Source: Rostratula benghalensis (taxonomy: Eukaryota; Chordata; Aves; Charadriiformes; Rostratulidae). From it: 64,000 nucleotides of DNA. Below are positions 38,401 to 51,200 of this stretch, piece after piece. The position numbers and the translations under genes are program-made. Under the pieces are notes generated by a model. The model worked only from the letters and a program-made list of their open reading frames with translations, had not been told where the DNA came from and ran no database searches. The stretch lies in contig VXAI01000157.1 of NCBI GenBank assembly GCA_013399305.1, positions 103,521 to 167,520 on the forward strand, written 5' to 3'. How positions within the stretch are numbered: the stretch's first letter is position 1; the number at the start of each line of letters is the position of its first letter.

Positions 38401-40129
38401 CAAAGGCTTGTTCCCAGGATGTCAAGAGGTAGCTGTGACTCCAGCACTGTGAAGGACTGTGGGATCAAAGCCATAGTGCCAGCGAGATGGTCAGAAACCA
38501 CAGACAGCAGTAGGAAGAGAAGAAAAAGAAAAGAGTAGAGGAGGAGGTTAGGGCACTGGCAAGTCACAAAAAAGCAAAAGAGGCTTGAAAGTTTTGAGAG
38601 AGGCCAGCAAGTCCCTGTGCTGCAGAAGGACTACAGTAAGAGCACCTGGATGAACAAAAGACAGAAATTACTGATCTGGAAGAAACAGTGCCCAAAGCAA
38701 GGCCAGGAGGTGGGCATAAGGGAAGATACTGATGGTTATAGGACACTGAGGGCATTGGGTCAGGGACAGAAGACATAGAGAGGCCCATGTACAGAAAGAG
38801 TAAAGGGGCACCAGTTGCTTTGTTTATCTAGACAGTATGAAGTCTGTGTTTTGCACCCTCATGTGCTTCTCAAAATGTCTGTGGATAGGAATTGGCCTTA
38901 ACTAGGTGTCTGCAGGGTGCAGCTTAACTCGACCCTTATCTGTACAGTCAAAATATCCTCTCTCTATACATATTTAATGCAACTTTGTCCTAAAGTCCAA
39001 ACAAAATCTTAGGGAAAGATGGGAAAGGGACGTATTTCTTAAATGTGAAATAATTGTTTTCTGTTTCTTCTTGGCATGTCTACGGTAGTAAAGCTCTGGG
39101 TATGGAACAGAAGCTTAATGCTTTCACCACTTGTTCCCAGTGCTTTGCTGGAAGATGAGAAGCCAGAGACTAGCCAGGACAGTAGCCGAGAATGCTTGCA
39201 GAATGCAAACCTGACCAGTTGAGAGGTGGTTCAGGAAGGAAGCTGTTCCTAGATATTTCCCAGCGGTTTGGTGAGTGAGCCGCAGGGCTGGGAAGTCTTA
39301 CCTTTAGCCTGGTCTGAAGCATGGTCTGGCAGTTGGCATGGTGAGGAGAGGGCAGCTCTGTGATCTCTGGGAACACAACTGCGTGTGCAAGCCCCCACAC
39401 CATTATACAGCATGGTGTTCCTGCAGACCAAGCCTAACACAAGGAGCAAATACAGAGAGTTACTCGTTTGCAGTCATTTGATTACACTCGGTATGTTCCT
39501 TAGCGCTGCTGAAGAGCAGTGTAAAGCTGGCAGAGATCTCGCCAAGTTGGATCATGTTGAGCATTTATCACACACACACAGGTGGCTCTGTATTTGCCCA
39601 CAACTTTAAAAGGCTCAAACGTGCTTCATAAACACACAAGAAAGTCAATAAATGCACAAAGGTTAGGGTAGGGTTTGGATTGCAAAGGCTGCTGGCTGGC
39701 CTTCTGCCAGCACGAGCAAGTGAATGGACACACTCACCCAGGATGCAGACTTGCATTTCCGGGCCTGAAACAAAGCCCAGACCAGAGGAGTTTCACAATA
39801 GTGACCTTTTGTACCTTGGTAACAGGGTACGCCACCAGTATCAGGGCTGACAGGAGGTTTCTGCTGTGGGAAAGGCACTCGATGCCGCTAAGGGAGCAGC
39901 TCCTTCTCCCAGCCCCATTAGCCCACTATGGCAGTTGTTGACTGGAGTGCACAGGACTAAAACCCACACCTGCAGCAGAGTGGGTATCCAAAACTGCTAT
40001 CAGTGACAGTGCAGCACTAATTGGCTCAGTTTGCTCAATGCTGCAGTGTTCATGTGATCCCTTGACTATCTCAGCATGGGCAATAGGCAGACGGATGTGG
40101 GAGAACGGGACTTTGAATGCTTTTTACCA
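35416..40129. other. region upstream of TDRD7, not identified
   Basis: 4.7 kb. Composition changes along it (AT-rich 36.1-37.5 kb, GC-richer 37.6-38.5 kb), but I find no spliceable exon, LTR borders or CR1 text. A G-run lies at 37061-37068. An acatataaaacc box near 35630 is isolated. Confidence 0.5.
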
Positions 40130-43100
40130 TCAAAGCTTTAATATCAAGTTGAAACCGAGACATTTGTCCAACACGTGATATCCCCATGACACTAAGTGGA
40201 TGCAGAGGATATAATGAACTTTCTCTTTTAGTTTCTTTTTTTTTTTTTTTTTGTCCTAGCAGGTCACCACCACCATCTCTCAGTCTTTGGGAGGCATTCT
40301 GTGAAGATGTTCACCAGTGCGTAAGCCTCTAAAAGGATGAGGGAAGGATCAAAATGCCACCGGTAGCTGCTGCCTGTTCCCATCTGGAGGTGTGCAAGAG
40401 CATGTGTGTGTCATATGCTTCTCCTGGGCACAGTAACACCACGGCCCATAGCTGAGCAGGAGATGCTGTGAAGGCAGCTGTGGTAGATGTTGTTCCAGGA
40501 TCCATCAGTGAAATGCACTGTAAACGGTTTAACGAGGGGTGAAGAATTGGACTTTGTGCTGTGCCTTCTTGCCCAGCACTGGGGTTGGGCTGTCGTGGAC
40601 TTGGGTGCAGGAAGGTAGAGAGAGTGTTGGTGTCTGTGCATAGAGGGAAACATGTGGCACGGCATCTGTGTGTGCTGAGGTTTGGGGTTTCTCTTCCTTT
40701 TGGGGTTGGTATGTTCCCCAAGGTGTGATTTCTCCCCCAAGGTGATTTCCCCTGAAAGAGGGAAATGGTGATGGGTAAGGGGCTGCTTCTGCCAAGAGCA
40801 GCACAGACCAACATCCTGTTGCATCCCGCCATGGCAATGATGATGCTGCATTTGGAGCAAGCACTGCACAGGTCCATGAACAGCAGTTGGTTGCCTGTGT
40901 GTGCTTGGTGGTGAGGGACTGTCCTCTTGTATTGTGGTCTTGAGGAGAGTGAGGTGACCTTCTGAACCAGACACTGCTTGTGTATGGCGTTAGTTGCTTG
41001 GGGCTGAAGCTGAGGTGTTCGAGGGACGCATCCAGTCCAGCGTTAGACCTTGTCCCTGTGTGCAGCACAGGCTTCGAGAGCATGCTAGGTCCAGAGTTGT
41101 GCAAGGGCTCTGTCCAGCTTTGGTCCATGGTGGTGTTGGGGAGGTTTCTCAGTCAAGAGTGTCCCCGTGGGGTGTGAGGGTCTGCAATAAAAAAGCCTGC
41201 AAGACAGTGCTTGTGCCTGGGAGTCCCTGGCATTTTGTGAATGTGGTTGTCTGGCCCTGGAGAAGCATCTGAGTGTGCGTGGGCCTGTGAGCTGCATGGG
41301 TGGGAGAGCTCTAGGTAGCTATGGCACCTGCTTTAAACTACCTCCTGTGCTGCCCACCCTTCCTAGGAGGGAGCCCTAGCTGCCACCATTTTATGGAGGC
41401 AGCTGCCATTCTGTTCAGTGTCGCAACCCCTGCTTCCTTTGTACCAGGAAGTATTCAGATATAAAAATCAATACATTTGTATACAATGCATACAGTATGT
41501 ATGTAGCTAGAAATGTATTTGTAAAGGAGTGCATAGATATGCATATTTATTTATACATGTATATTCATAAAGGTATATAAGTTAACACTTATAACTGTAA
41601 GAGCATGTTCTAAATGTGCTATATGTTCAAGCACACATCATCCTCCTACCTGAAGGGATTTTTAGGCAAATGGCAGTCTCAGGTGTCCCACAGCCTTTTC
41701 TCATCTATCCATTGACACATGTACTGAAGGAGTGTGTCCTGGGTGAACATTGAGCAGGGCTGGTGAGTGCAGTTGTGTGCTGCAGTGGGCTGGTCACAGC
41801 ATGGGACTGCTCCCATGTGTTTTGTGTACCTCTGTGAGGCACAGAGAGAGGCAAAAGAGGGGTTTCTTTCCCCTCCCCTACCCCCTCACCCCTGCCAAGA
41901 TCTTGTTGCATACATACTCTTTGCCTGTTTGCATTTAAGCACAGGCAGTACTGCCCGTTCAAGCTCTGACACCACTATCATGCTTTTTGCATAGGTGTTG
42001 ACTGCACAGTGAGTACACTGCCTGGTTTCTAGCAGGAGTTCCTAAACTGGGAGAGCTGCCCTTCGGAAGGAGAGGACATCCCTCCAATGGCTGCATGTTG
42101 GGCCAACCTGGTGCAGATACTGTGTAGGCAGGGAAGGAGGAAGACAAGGAGAAGAACAAGCTGGAGTCCTCTACTGGAGGCCAGGAGTATTGCTTTGTAC
42201 CTGGTGTCCTCCCGTGCCCATATTTCCCTGGGCTGTTTGAGTGCCTGGGAGACTTGAGCAGAGGTCTCGAGCAAGCTCTTGCTGCTTAGCAATTGCTTTC
42301 TTGCTCGCCTGGGGCCACAGTTATACGAGTAATGCTCCTGTGTGTAAGAGCCCCCTTTTCAGCCTGTACCACCACCATATAAGCAGAACTGGGGTTTGGG
42401 GAATATCAAGTTTGGGGTTCTGCAGCATGGGGCCTGTGAGTCTGTCAGCTGGGGTTGCTGGGTGGCTACTGGAAGCCCCTGCAATCTGTGTCCACAGGCT
42501 ATTTTTTGTGCAGACATAAAAAAGTCCCTTGGGAATCTGTTGTGTTCATTTGGCATAGGAGGGCACAGGGCAATGTTGTAAAGTGACATGGTGAGCTTCT
42601 GGGATGGAAGGAGAGAAACCAGGCTGGTCTGTGGTGGGCCTAACTCATTGTGGGAATGTGGTGGAGAGGGTCTAGCTGTCTGCTTTGCTGATTTCTGAGG
42701 TGCACTACAAAAGGAGAGGGAGATCTCCAATGTCTGTGTCTGCTACTGAAGCCTTTGCTGAACTGCCTGCGGGCCTGCCTAACCCAGTAGTTACAGGCAT
42801 GGGAATGGTTTCAAGTCCTTCTGTGGGCTGAGGATGAGCTGGACCTCTGTGCCTTTCACATAAGATGCTGCAGCAATGTTTCCCAGAGCCTGTGGGTCAT
42901 GTTTCCCTCTCTGTTGTGCTGTGGGGTTGCTGTCAAGGGGCTGTCCCAGGATCAGGCCCTGGCAAGGCCCATCTGCTTGCAAGTGGGAAGCTTGGAACAA
43001 CCGTGAGTCTCACAGTTTGTTTGTGTTCCCTGACCGTGTTTGGTGAACTGAGATGGGGGCTGGAGCTGCGGTTTTGCTGGGTTAGCAGTACATGCTGGTT

Positions 43101-43930
43101 TTCATCCCTCCTTGAGCCTCTCTAATCCAGGTGGCTTACCCAAATGCTGCCCTGTCATTTCTCTTTCTGTGTTGTTTTGCCCACCCTGGGCCATCAGCTG
43201 ATGTTGGCAAGAAAGTGTTTGCTGTTCCCTCATTGTGGCTGCGCTAAGTGAGCTGGAGCTGTGATTGTGGTGGTAATCCTCTGCAGGTCAGCGGGATGGG
43301 CTGGAAATCAGCCTTGTATTGAATGGAGATGGCAGTGGTGTGCTGCATCGGTGGCAGCGTAGCTGTGAAGTGTCACAGGTCAGAGGGACAGCTTAATCCC
43401 ACCCTGGATCGTGCTCTTTCTGGAAGCCCCTCAGAAAGCAGGCCTGTCCTGCCCAAGTCGCCTGCCTGGGTCCCGTGTGTGTCAGGGGTCTGGGTGCCAG
43501 AGTGCAGCGTGAGGGTGCACTCCGAGCCCTTGTGAGAGCAGCAGCCACTTCAGCTTGTGTGCCTGAGAGCACGGTGTTCACTGATGGGTGATAGCTCTGC
43601 CTTGTAACCTTCCTGCTGCTCTGTAAATGGCCGTTGGCTGTGGCTGTGCTCTGCTCTTGGTGCTTTTTGGGAAGTTCCCTGTCGTGCAGCATGCCCAGGG
43701 AGAAATTTGGAGGACTTAAGAGGTGGGTGGTGATGGTGGCAGGAGCTAGAGGCTGTGGAGCTGGAGTGGACGAGAGGAGAGCAATGTCAGGAGCATGGAG
43801 GAAGCTGACAAGCGCAGTGGCCATGTGAAGATTTGGAAGCAGAGGCCAGGGAAAGAGAGAAGTGCTGCATGCTGAAGGTGAGGTGATTGAGGCCAGGACC
43901 CTGACAGGAGTGGGGAGACTCAACATGGAT
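40130..43930 (-). repeat. arm B of the inverted duplication, exon-free partial copy of TDRD7 introns, upstream of the promoter
   Basis: Reverse complement of arm A blocks: 43930-43051 (arm A 21165-22189), 43030-42840 (23660-23870), 42835-42600 (24535-24780), 42370-41960 (25310-25880), 40980-40130 (32220-33175). No sequence resembling exons 2-4 remains. A T-run at 40236-40252 and a ~150 bp deletion opposite 21410-21560 are specific to this arm. Long minus ORFs here (up to 199 codons) are open in several frames and are not taken as genes. Confidence 0.9.
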
Positions 43931-45339
43931 CTTTCTGCCTGCACCACAGGTCCTGATGGCATGAGTATGGACTGAGCTAACCTCTGTGGAGTGGAGAAAG
44001 GTGTCAGTAGCTCTGTGCTGTAATTTTTGAGGAGTGCAGGAGAGCAGTGAAAGGCTAAGCCATCCTACCTGTGTGGGAGAGGTGTGTTCTGCAGGACCTT
44101 CCACCTCAGGTACCCCTTGAACCAGGATCTGTGGGCCCAAGTAATCAGACCATGCAGAGCTTGCCCCACCAAACTCCCTGTGCTTGTGCACCCAGGGGCC
44201 TGGCCCTTGGACTGCTGAGGGTTTTGCTCCCTACTTCCATCCATGACAAGGGCTTCAGTGTCTGCCTTGGGGTCTTGCCATCACTGTCCACCCTATGTCC
44301 CTCTTCAATGAGCCATGGAACTTGGCCTTTAGACATGCAGGGCTGTGAATTTCAGGCTCCTACTCAAACAGGAGAGCTGTGAGTCCTGCTCTTGAAGGCA
44401 GTCAGACCTTTACTGCCATGGCTGCTCCAACTCTTGGCACCCTGGAATTGGGCCCTGGAGCTTTGTCAGGCTTTGTTCCACACTTCTGAGTGCAAGGGCT
44501 TGGCCCTCATGCTCTGAAATGCCCTGACCTCCTTGTGCTGGGCACTGCAGGGCCCAGTCCCTGCCAGCTGTGTGAGACGTTCCCCAAGTTGACCCTGGGG
44601 TCTGGCTGCTGGGCTACCCTGTGCCCCTTTGCAGGCAGGTTTCAGAGAGCCAAACTCCCTGTCCCGAAGTTCACTCCACAGGGGAGTAGATCCCTTCTGC
44701 CTTTCCTCTGTGGGGCCACTGGGGTGAGGTGAGCCACCCCCAGGGCACAGCTCACCAGTGGTTCCCCAGCATCCATATCCCCTTCCAGAGGGGTATGGCA
44801 TCTGCAGAGTAGAACCCTACACCTTCCTGCCAGTTGTCCTAGCAATGCTACGTGCTCTGGGGACTGGACCACCTTGTTACCCGACGAGACCCATCATTAC
44901 CCAGTGGTGACACACTCCTCAGAGCAACAATCCTTGGCAGGGGTAGGACAAAACAGTAGCCTCTGGAGACCCTGCTGCCAGAAAAGGCTCAGCTTTCTGT
45001 CTGCACCAAGGTGCAGCCCTAGCCCCCGCTTTCTTCCTGGAGTAGTATGAGAAGTACCTGGGCAGTTCATGCTCACCATGCTGCTGCATGGCATGGCACC
45101 ACTGCTGTTCCCAGCATGGGCAGTGGGTGTGTAGGTTCAACAACATGTCCTGGTGTAGGGAAGCACCCCAAGACAGGCACCATGGAGAGGGCAGCATGAG
45201 TGACCATCAAAGAAAGATCTGAGAGATCTTTCTGGGAGAGCAGCCTCAGAAATCTGTGCCCACAGCACCCCAACTTACTGCCTTTTTTTAACTCCCTGAG
45301 CTGAAGATAATTTCAGAGGAGGCTGACTTTAAAAAAAAA
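43931..45339. other. region beyond arm B, not identified
   Basis: 1.4 kb, moderately GC-rich, short ORFs on both strands. No homology to the TDRD7 side is visible past 43930. Confidence 0.5.
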
Positions 45340-45895
45340 GACAAGCTTTTTTTTTTTTTTTTATCTGTCACCCAAACAGTTACAGTATAAGCATATTTGC
45401 ATAACTACAGTACAGCATTTCTCTTGAAATAATTTTTAACACGCAGCAATAGCATGTGCAGTGTCTGGGCAGGGGGTTCCTGAAAGCTGCTCTTAACTCA
45501 GCGGAGGGTTTTGCTATCCTCAGTCAGAAAGCAAGAGGGCAGCAACCTCCAGTTTAACAGCGAGTACAGATAACGAGACAGCAAAATGATAAAGCTCTGG
45601 GTAACAGCAAATGGCCTTGTTTTTTATGTATATATTTAAAAAAAAAAGAATTACCAGAACTAAGGTCCATGATTTAGTAGCTTTACTTTAATGACACTGC
45701 TTTTTTTGTGCCTCGGCATAAAACTTGCCAGACACCTGGGAGGTTATTTAAAATTAACAGAAACTAAAGCAGCTCCCTCTAAAAAGCAGACAGAACCAAA
45801 AGTTGGGGCACGTTTTAGCAGGGTGCAGTTTGATGTTTACGACCAGAGCTGCTGCCACACCTCATTGACAAATTTGAAGAGACTGAATAAAAAAA
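45340..45895 (-). other. possible terminal exon and 3' UTR on the minus strand, unidentified
   Basis: On the minus strand a T-rich tract and AG (ttttttattcag) precede a short frame LFKFVNEVWQQLWS then TAA (about 45880-45840). About 480 nt of AT-rich, UTR-like sequence follows, ending in an A-run (plus-strand T-run 45344-45362). No AATAAA lies within 30 nt of the A-run, and the peptide is too short to identify. Might be the 3' end of an unassigned gene or a retroposed tail. Confidence 0.2.
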
Positions 45896-47079
45896 ATAAT
45901 CCATACAATATTCACTTTGAACCCTGAGGTTAAGAGGTGTGAGAGCCAGGACCCAGATAGACCAAGAATATGGTGCCAACTACAGGAGAGGCCTGGGAGA
46001 ATTTGGGAGAGACAGAGATTCCCTCAGTAGTGAACTTTGAGTTGGTGAGAAGGTGCGGGGTTGCCCCGTTCGTATCATTCATGCTGATGCTGCTCACCCC
46101 TGTGTGGGTGCCTGGAAAGGCATTGCTCTGTGTCTGTGTTGATCTGTTTGCAACAGGCTGGTCCTGGGAACAAGGAAACGCAGCCACTGCCACCATGTGT
46201 TCCAGCATTTCATTGCTCAGCCCTAGTAGGAGGAATCTCCTGTGATACAGTCCACTCATTCTCCACAAGAAAGCATCTGGGTTAGGGGGTGAAAGATGTC
46301 ATCTGATGATCAGTTTGATGTCTAAAATGGCTCCAGCTGCCCTTCAGTTTAATTTCCTTGTGACTTAATTATTTGTCCAAAAGTTTTTTCTTGATTAGCT
46401 GTACTTCAAAGTGTATTTGTCTAACTGGTGACTAAATCCACTTGGACGTCAAACTGGGATTTATCATGGCCAAACCATCTTTCCCATTAGACACCCGTTC
46501 CCCTTGATGGGATTTTGGCACAGCCAGATTGCAAGGCACAACCCTAGGTGAGCAGGAAGAAAGGGACTACTGGGAGCCGGCCACTCTGCCTGCAAACCAT
46601 ATCCGTGCTGTTCTCTCAGCTCAGAGGGCAGGGGTAAAATTCATTTCCAGATCATCACCAATACAGGCAGAACTTCATGGCATCTTGGAAGTGCACAAGT
46701 TCCTGGATGTGTATTGAACTGTGTAAACATTAGTCCTCCACCGAAGCCTACAGTGCAGATAACTTGACCTGGTACCTTTTCTGCCCACAGGCCATTTCAG
46801 GGGGTACTCCATGCAGTTAAACACAGGGTGCAGCACTCTGGATACCCAAACATCCCCTCATCCCCTAAATCCCTCCAACAGTGCACTTCTTGTTCACCAG
46901 GAGTCCCAGTTAAGTAGCTCCTCCACTCACATGTCATTCCTTCTTTTCCTCTTTCCTTTTGGCAGTCTGAGCACTCCCATTTAGGCCTGGTAAAGGTTTC
47001 AAGGCCTCCCTGCACGGGGATAGGACTGAGGATGTGTCTCCACACTCACCAGAGGACTCACACAGCTCCTGCACCACAG

Positions 47080-47270
47080 CGTATGTCTGTCGGCTGCTTC
47101 CCGTGGGCCAGCTGGGGTGTCACGCACACAGCTTCCACGTATCTTTCAGGTGTGACTCCAGAGCCTCTAGCAGTTCTCTGCGAAAAAGGATGATGGCAAT
47201 TTCATCACAGCATGCTTTGTCCCAGTCACTGGGGAGGTAGGCCACACTCCTTTCCTTTTTCAGCATTATA
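47080..47270 (-). other. protein-like ORF remnant, unidentified
   Basis: Minus-strand reading frame with WDKACCDEIAIILFRREL and LLEALESHLKDTWK, ending at an in-frame TGA. It is amphipathic and helix-like. A possible acceptor (cctccccag) precedes the Asp-Trp-Asp codons, but its phase does not match the donor of the neighbouring ORF at 47321, so the two cannot simply be spliced. Probably the same source as that ORF; gene or pseudogene unknown. Confidence 0.3.
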
Positions 47271-47320
47271 TACGAGGATGAATTTTCTGGTCATCATGTC
47301 TCCTCAAATACAAAACTCAC

Positions 47321-47543
47321 CTAGCTCACTGTATGCTCTTGCCTCACAAAGGAGAGCCACAAGCCCACCCGCAGCATTTGGAAGAACTTTATTCAGCGTC
47401 CAGAGATTCCCCAAGTCCTCCAGGTACATGTGTTCTACCCACTGGACAGCCTGGCTGCCTCCTGTAATTGCATATTTGAAATAGGTGCTGGGTTGCGACA
47501 TGCAGAAGTTGAAAAGAAGTGCATACAACGTGAAGAACAGCAC
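47321..47543 (-). other. protein-like ORF remnant or exon, unidentified
   Basis: Minus-strand ORF with natural-looking composition: a hydrophobic start (LFFTLYALLFNF), then QAVQWVEHMYLEDLGNLW and LVALLCEARAYSEL. A possible exon is 47461-47321, between acceptor gcaattacag and donor CTAG|gtgagt. I do not recognise the family. It could be an exon of an unassigned minus-strand gene between TDRD7 and the DGK gene, or a decayed retroelement fragment. Confidence 0.3.
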
Positions 47544-48229
47544 GTTTTAGTGTGCCACACCACCACTGGGACCTGAAGGAAGAGTAAGTGCTACTTCACT
47601 TTCTACAGGTAACAGAGAAAAGATGCTTTTTCTTCTAATTTTAAGACAAGCTAGTAAGCATAAAGCTTGGTTGAATCAGGATGTTTCTTTTTTGAGTGTT
47701 CTGACTTTTCCTCTGTACCTGAAGGTCAGTATTTTGTTTCCTTCTCTTTTCCCAGAACAGTGGTCCTGAACTGAGGTTTTCCATGTATGTTTTTCAAATG
47801 TGGTTGTAGCTTTTTGTGCTTGAGAGCTGTTTGCTTTGCAGCCCAACAAGGAACAGTAAGGTTTACCCTGAGATGATAGGGCAAACCCAAGCCCAGTCCT
47901 GCTCTACTCTGCAATCAGCTGTTGAAAAAAGTGGGGAGAAGCAATTGCTCCATGCCAGAGGAGGGGTTACTGCAGCAGGACTCCATCAGCCATGACAGGT
48001 AGGCCAGGAGCTGGAAGGGTCCTGACCTCCAAGCAGGGGTGTATTGTCCACCCACAGTGGGGGAGAGTTTCCGTGTAGGCTCTGCTTCCTGAACAACCCT
48101 CACCCTTGCCCCAGCTGACTCCCTCCAAGCCAAACTCCATGGAGTCTAGCTCTTGGGTTCTGCAGCCTAAGCCCACCACTGCTCACCGGCCAGGCTACAC
48201 ATGGGCCTATTCTCCACAGCCTGAAAACA

Positions 48230-51200
48230 CAAGGACACATTTTTTTTTCCCCAAAGGAATGCGAATAGGACAACGATTGTACAAAACTACCTTGGAAAAA
48301 TCGGTATCATCATTAAAGTAACTCACATAACAAAAATGCTTAAGACGCCATGGTGCTATCACAGAAAGATTTTGCCAGTTACAGTTTAGTGCCACTCGCT
48401 GAAAGAAGAAATGTTGCAGCAGGGCAAATGCTGCTGTGCAAGTTACACTTGGGAACTAAAACCTGGGAAGCAACACTGCTATAAACAGAGCTACCCTCTC
48501 ACAGAGCGTGACCCAATCTCAAACCAAAAGGCTACAGAATACCTATAAAAGTAGTGCCCGCTTGAAACAAAGTATTAAAGCATGACTACTCCACAAACAT
48601 CCAGGGTAGAAGAGATGTTGTATTTTTCACAGACAAAATCTAGTTACAGATCTCTGGGACTTGCAAATAATACTTAGAATACAGAACTTCAAATCAGTGC
48701 AAAATGTACAGTTGAATTAAACACAAAACACATATTGCAAAATATATACAGAATTTTTCTAGGAACACAACCAAAGGACAAACAGATGTTTAAATATAAG
48801 AGAAAAGTCCGTCTTATTTAAATCACCTTTTTTTAAGACCAATTAGTACACTAGGCGTGTTATTTGTAGTCAAGTTACCACAGCGTAGTGATGTGTCTCA
48901 TTTGCAAGGCAGACACTGAGAAACAAGTTACATCATTAAAAGCCTGTTTCTGAGACCAATCCACAAGTAAACGTGTGATAAAGCATTACTGGTTTGAGGC
49001 ACACAATGTGGAAACAGTTTTCAACTACTTTAATGCTTGCTTAGGCGCTTTTTTTTCTTTTCTTTTCTTTTTTTTCTTTTTTTCTGAGAACAATCAGGCA
49101 GATGCACAAAGAATAAGCACTAGACAATAACTAAACTGTCTGATGGTCATCTGACCTCAGCTTGTTGGCCCAAAATAATTGATTACCAAGGTATTGGAAC
49201 ATTCACAAGAAACACTGTAAGACATTTTAGAGTATCTTGATATTAAAATGGCATTCATAAAACAGCTTGAAGTGGGATGATTTAAATAACCGGAGGTGAA
49301 AAGCAATTATTTAAGCAATAGTTAAGCCACAGTTTGTGAAGAGTTAAGACGTCATGGGTGGTTCATAATAGGAGGGACGCTAGAATCTATAGCAAATTAC
49401 AAACTCTGTGATGCTTTGGATTCAAAGCAGAGATGGTCCCTTCCAGTAATGAGAATTTGCATCTACAAGGTATTCATCGCTACCATTTACATCATTGCTA
49501 ATTAAACTATCCCAAGGATAACTTGCTTTTGGCATGTTTAGAAAGCTGGAGTTATACAGCTATTGCTATGCTACAGATCCCCAGAATTTTGCTTTAAAAT
49601 AGCAGTGAAGGCTTTATAAGCACCTAAAATTACACAATAAATACTCAGTAATTCTTCAAGCACCTCTTGCTACCCAATTTGGCAAGATCAGCAGCACAAA
49701 GAAATGGATGCCACAGCGAGGCAAGCTCTTTACTGTTGGACACCGGCCCGGGTCGATTTGCGCCTGCCTTCCTCCTGGAAGCAAAAGGACTGATGTGTGT
49801 CACCCTCTGCGGACAGTCAGAGAGGGCTGTAAGTGCCAAAGAGTCATCGGACCTGTTCACGATGCAGCAGTCAGGCACAGGGGCGGGCTCTCTGCTCTTC
49901 AGCCTGCAGTGACTCCTATGGGGGAAGAGTTCTGCCTTCTACAGCTGGTGTTTACATGGGGCATTGCTGCCAGAGTCGTCGTATGGGATGTGCACAATAT
50001 AAATGGAGCCACATCTTCTGAAATCGAGTTGTCTCCTAAATAACACACTTGAGCCGTGCACAGTGACATGTTAAATGGGTGTGTGGCTAGGAGAGCTCAG
50101 AGGGGTCACTGCTACACCAGTAACAGTGCCCTGTTAAAAAATACTCTGCTTTGGGATACATCTGAATATCTACACACATTTATTTCATGACTTCAGACCA
50201 ACTTTTTCAACAACAGATGTGCTTATAAACCTTTCTCATAAATTATCTTCACAAAAAATAAAGTCAATCTTTCGGAAAACATGTTCAATACAACACTTCT
50301 ATCAGTAGAAATCCTGTCCTATGAGTCCATGGCAGAAGAGTCATAATCCACATTTAAATCTCTCCAAAGGGGCATAACCAGGAATCTAAACCAGAAGGCA
50401 ACTGTTTCATTTATTGTCACGGGAAGCACAATCAATGCTCCCAAAACACAGAAAGAGTGCACTGTTTCAACCAACCTGTATGGGTTTACAATCAATAGTC
50501 ACTGTCCTGTAAACACTGAAACTGCTGGTCTAACTGCAGGTTAAGATTAGTAATTTGCATTCATTTCACCGTATTCCACACATAAAATGGCTCCACTGTT
50601 AAAAAAAGAATAATACATTAAATAGCAAAACGAACGAAGGCTTTGAGCTGAATCTCTCCTACAAGCCAAGTGTCAAATCAGTAAATGTTGATGTTATAAA
50701 TAAAACTTCAACATTACTCCTATGCACTGTGAAATCAGCCTAATAAACCTAGATCTTAGACTAGCAGCCAATTTCTAATTGTTTAAAAATGCATGTGAAC
50801 TTTGAGTCAGTCAGCTATAAATACATGCTGCCACGGAAGGAAGATACCATCTCTCATCCCCAACAGGCTTTCAAGGAGAACCCAGTATCAGAGATGGATG
50901 GGGACAAAGGAACGCTGCAGTCAGAGAAACAGCTCAACAGTTGCAGTCTACAACAAACTTGTTTTCATTGTTAACCTGAAAGTGCATCTTTGTATCTGTA
51001 GAATCATCCCCATATTTACAAAAAAAAAAAAAAAAAAAGGTACAAACATTGCAATTTTGCCACACTCTTAAGCCTATCTAACCTGCATTTTCTGTTAAGT
51101 GCAAAAAGTATATGAAGTGATACATGCGGTGGTGCATATAAGATCAAAGCCTGAAAACGAGGCAGTGCCATCGCCACAACTCCAAGGTAGTTCAGTAGTT

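Noticed and set aside
40329..41128. Overlapping minus-strand ORFs of 182-199 codons
   Set aside because: Three frames are open at once and the matching arm A sequence (32209-32787) shifts frame through indels; Pro/Ser/His/Thr-rich non-coding composition.
46529..46717. RNase H-like reading of a plus-strand ORF
   Set aside because: Only a vague resemblance (QAELHGILEV); no catalytic pattern can be placed with confidence.
49645..50043. Open frames near 49.6-50.0 kb on both strands, including a peptide IYIVHIPYDD with a possible acceptor
   Set aside because: Short, no family match, weak acceptor, and both strands open; left as non-coding.
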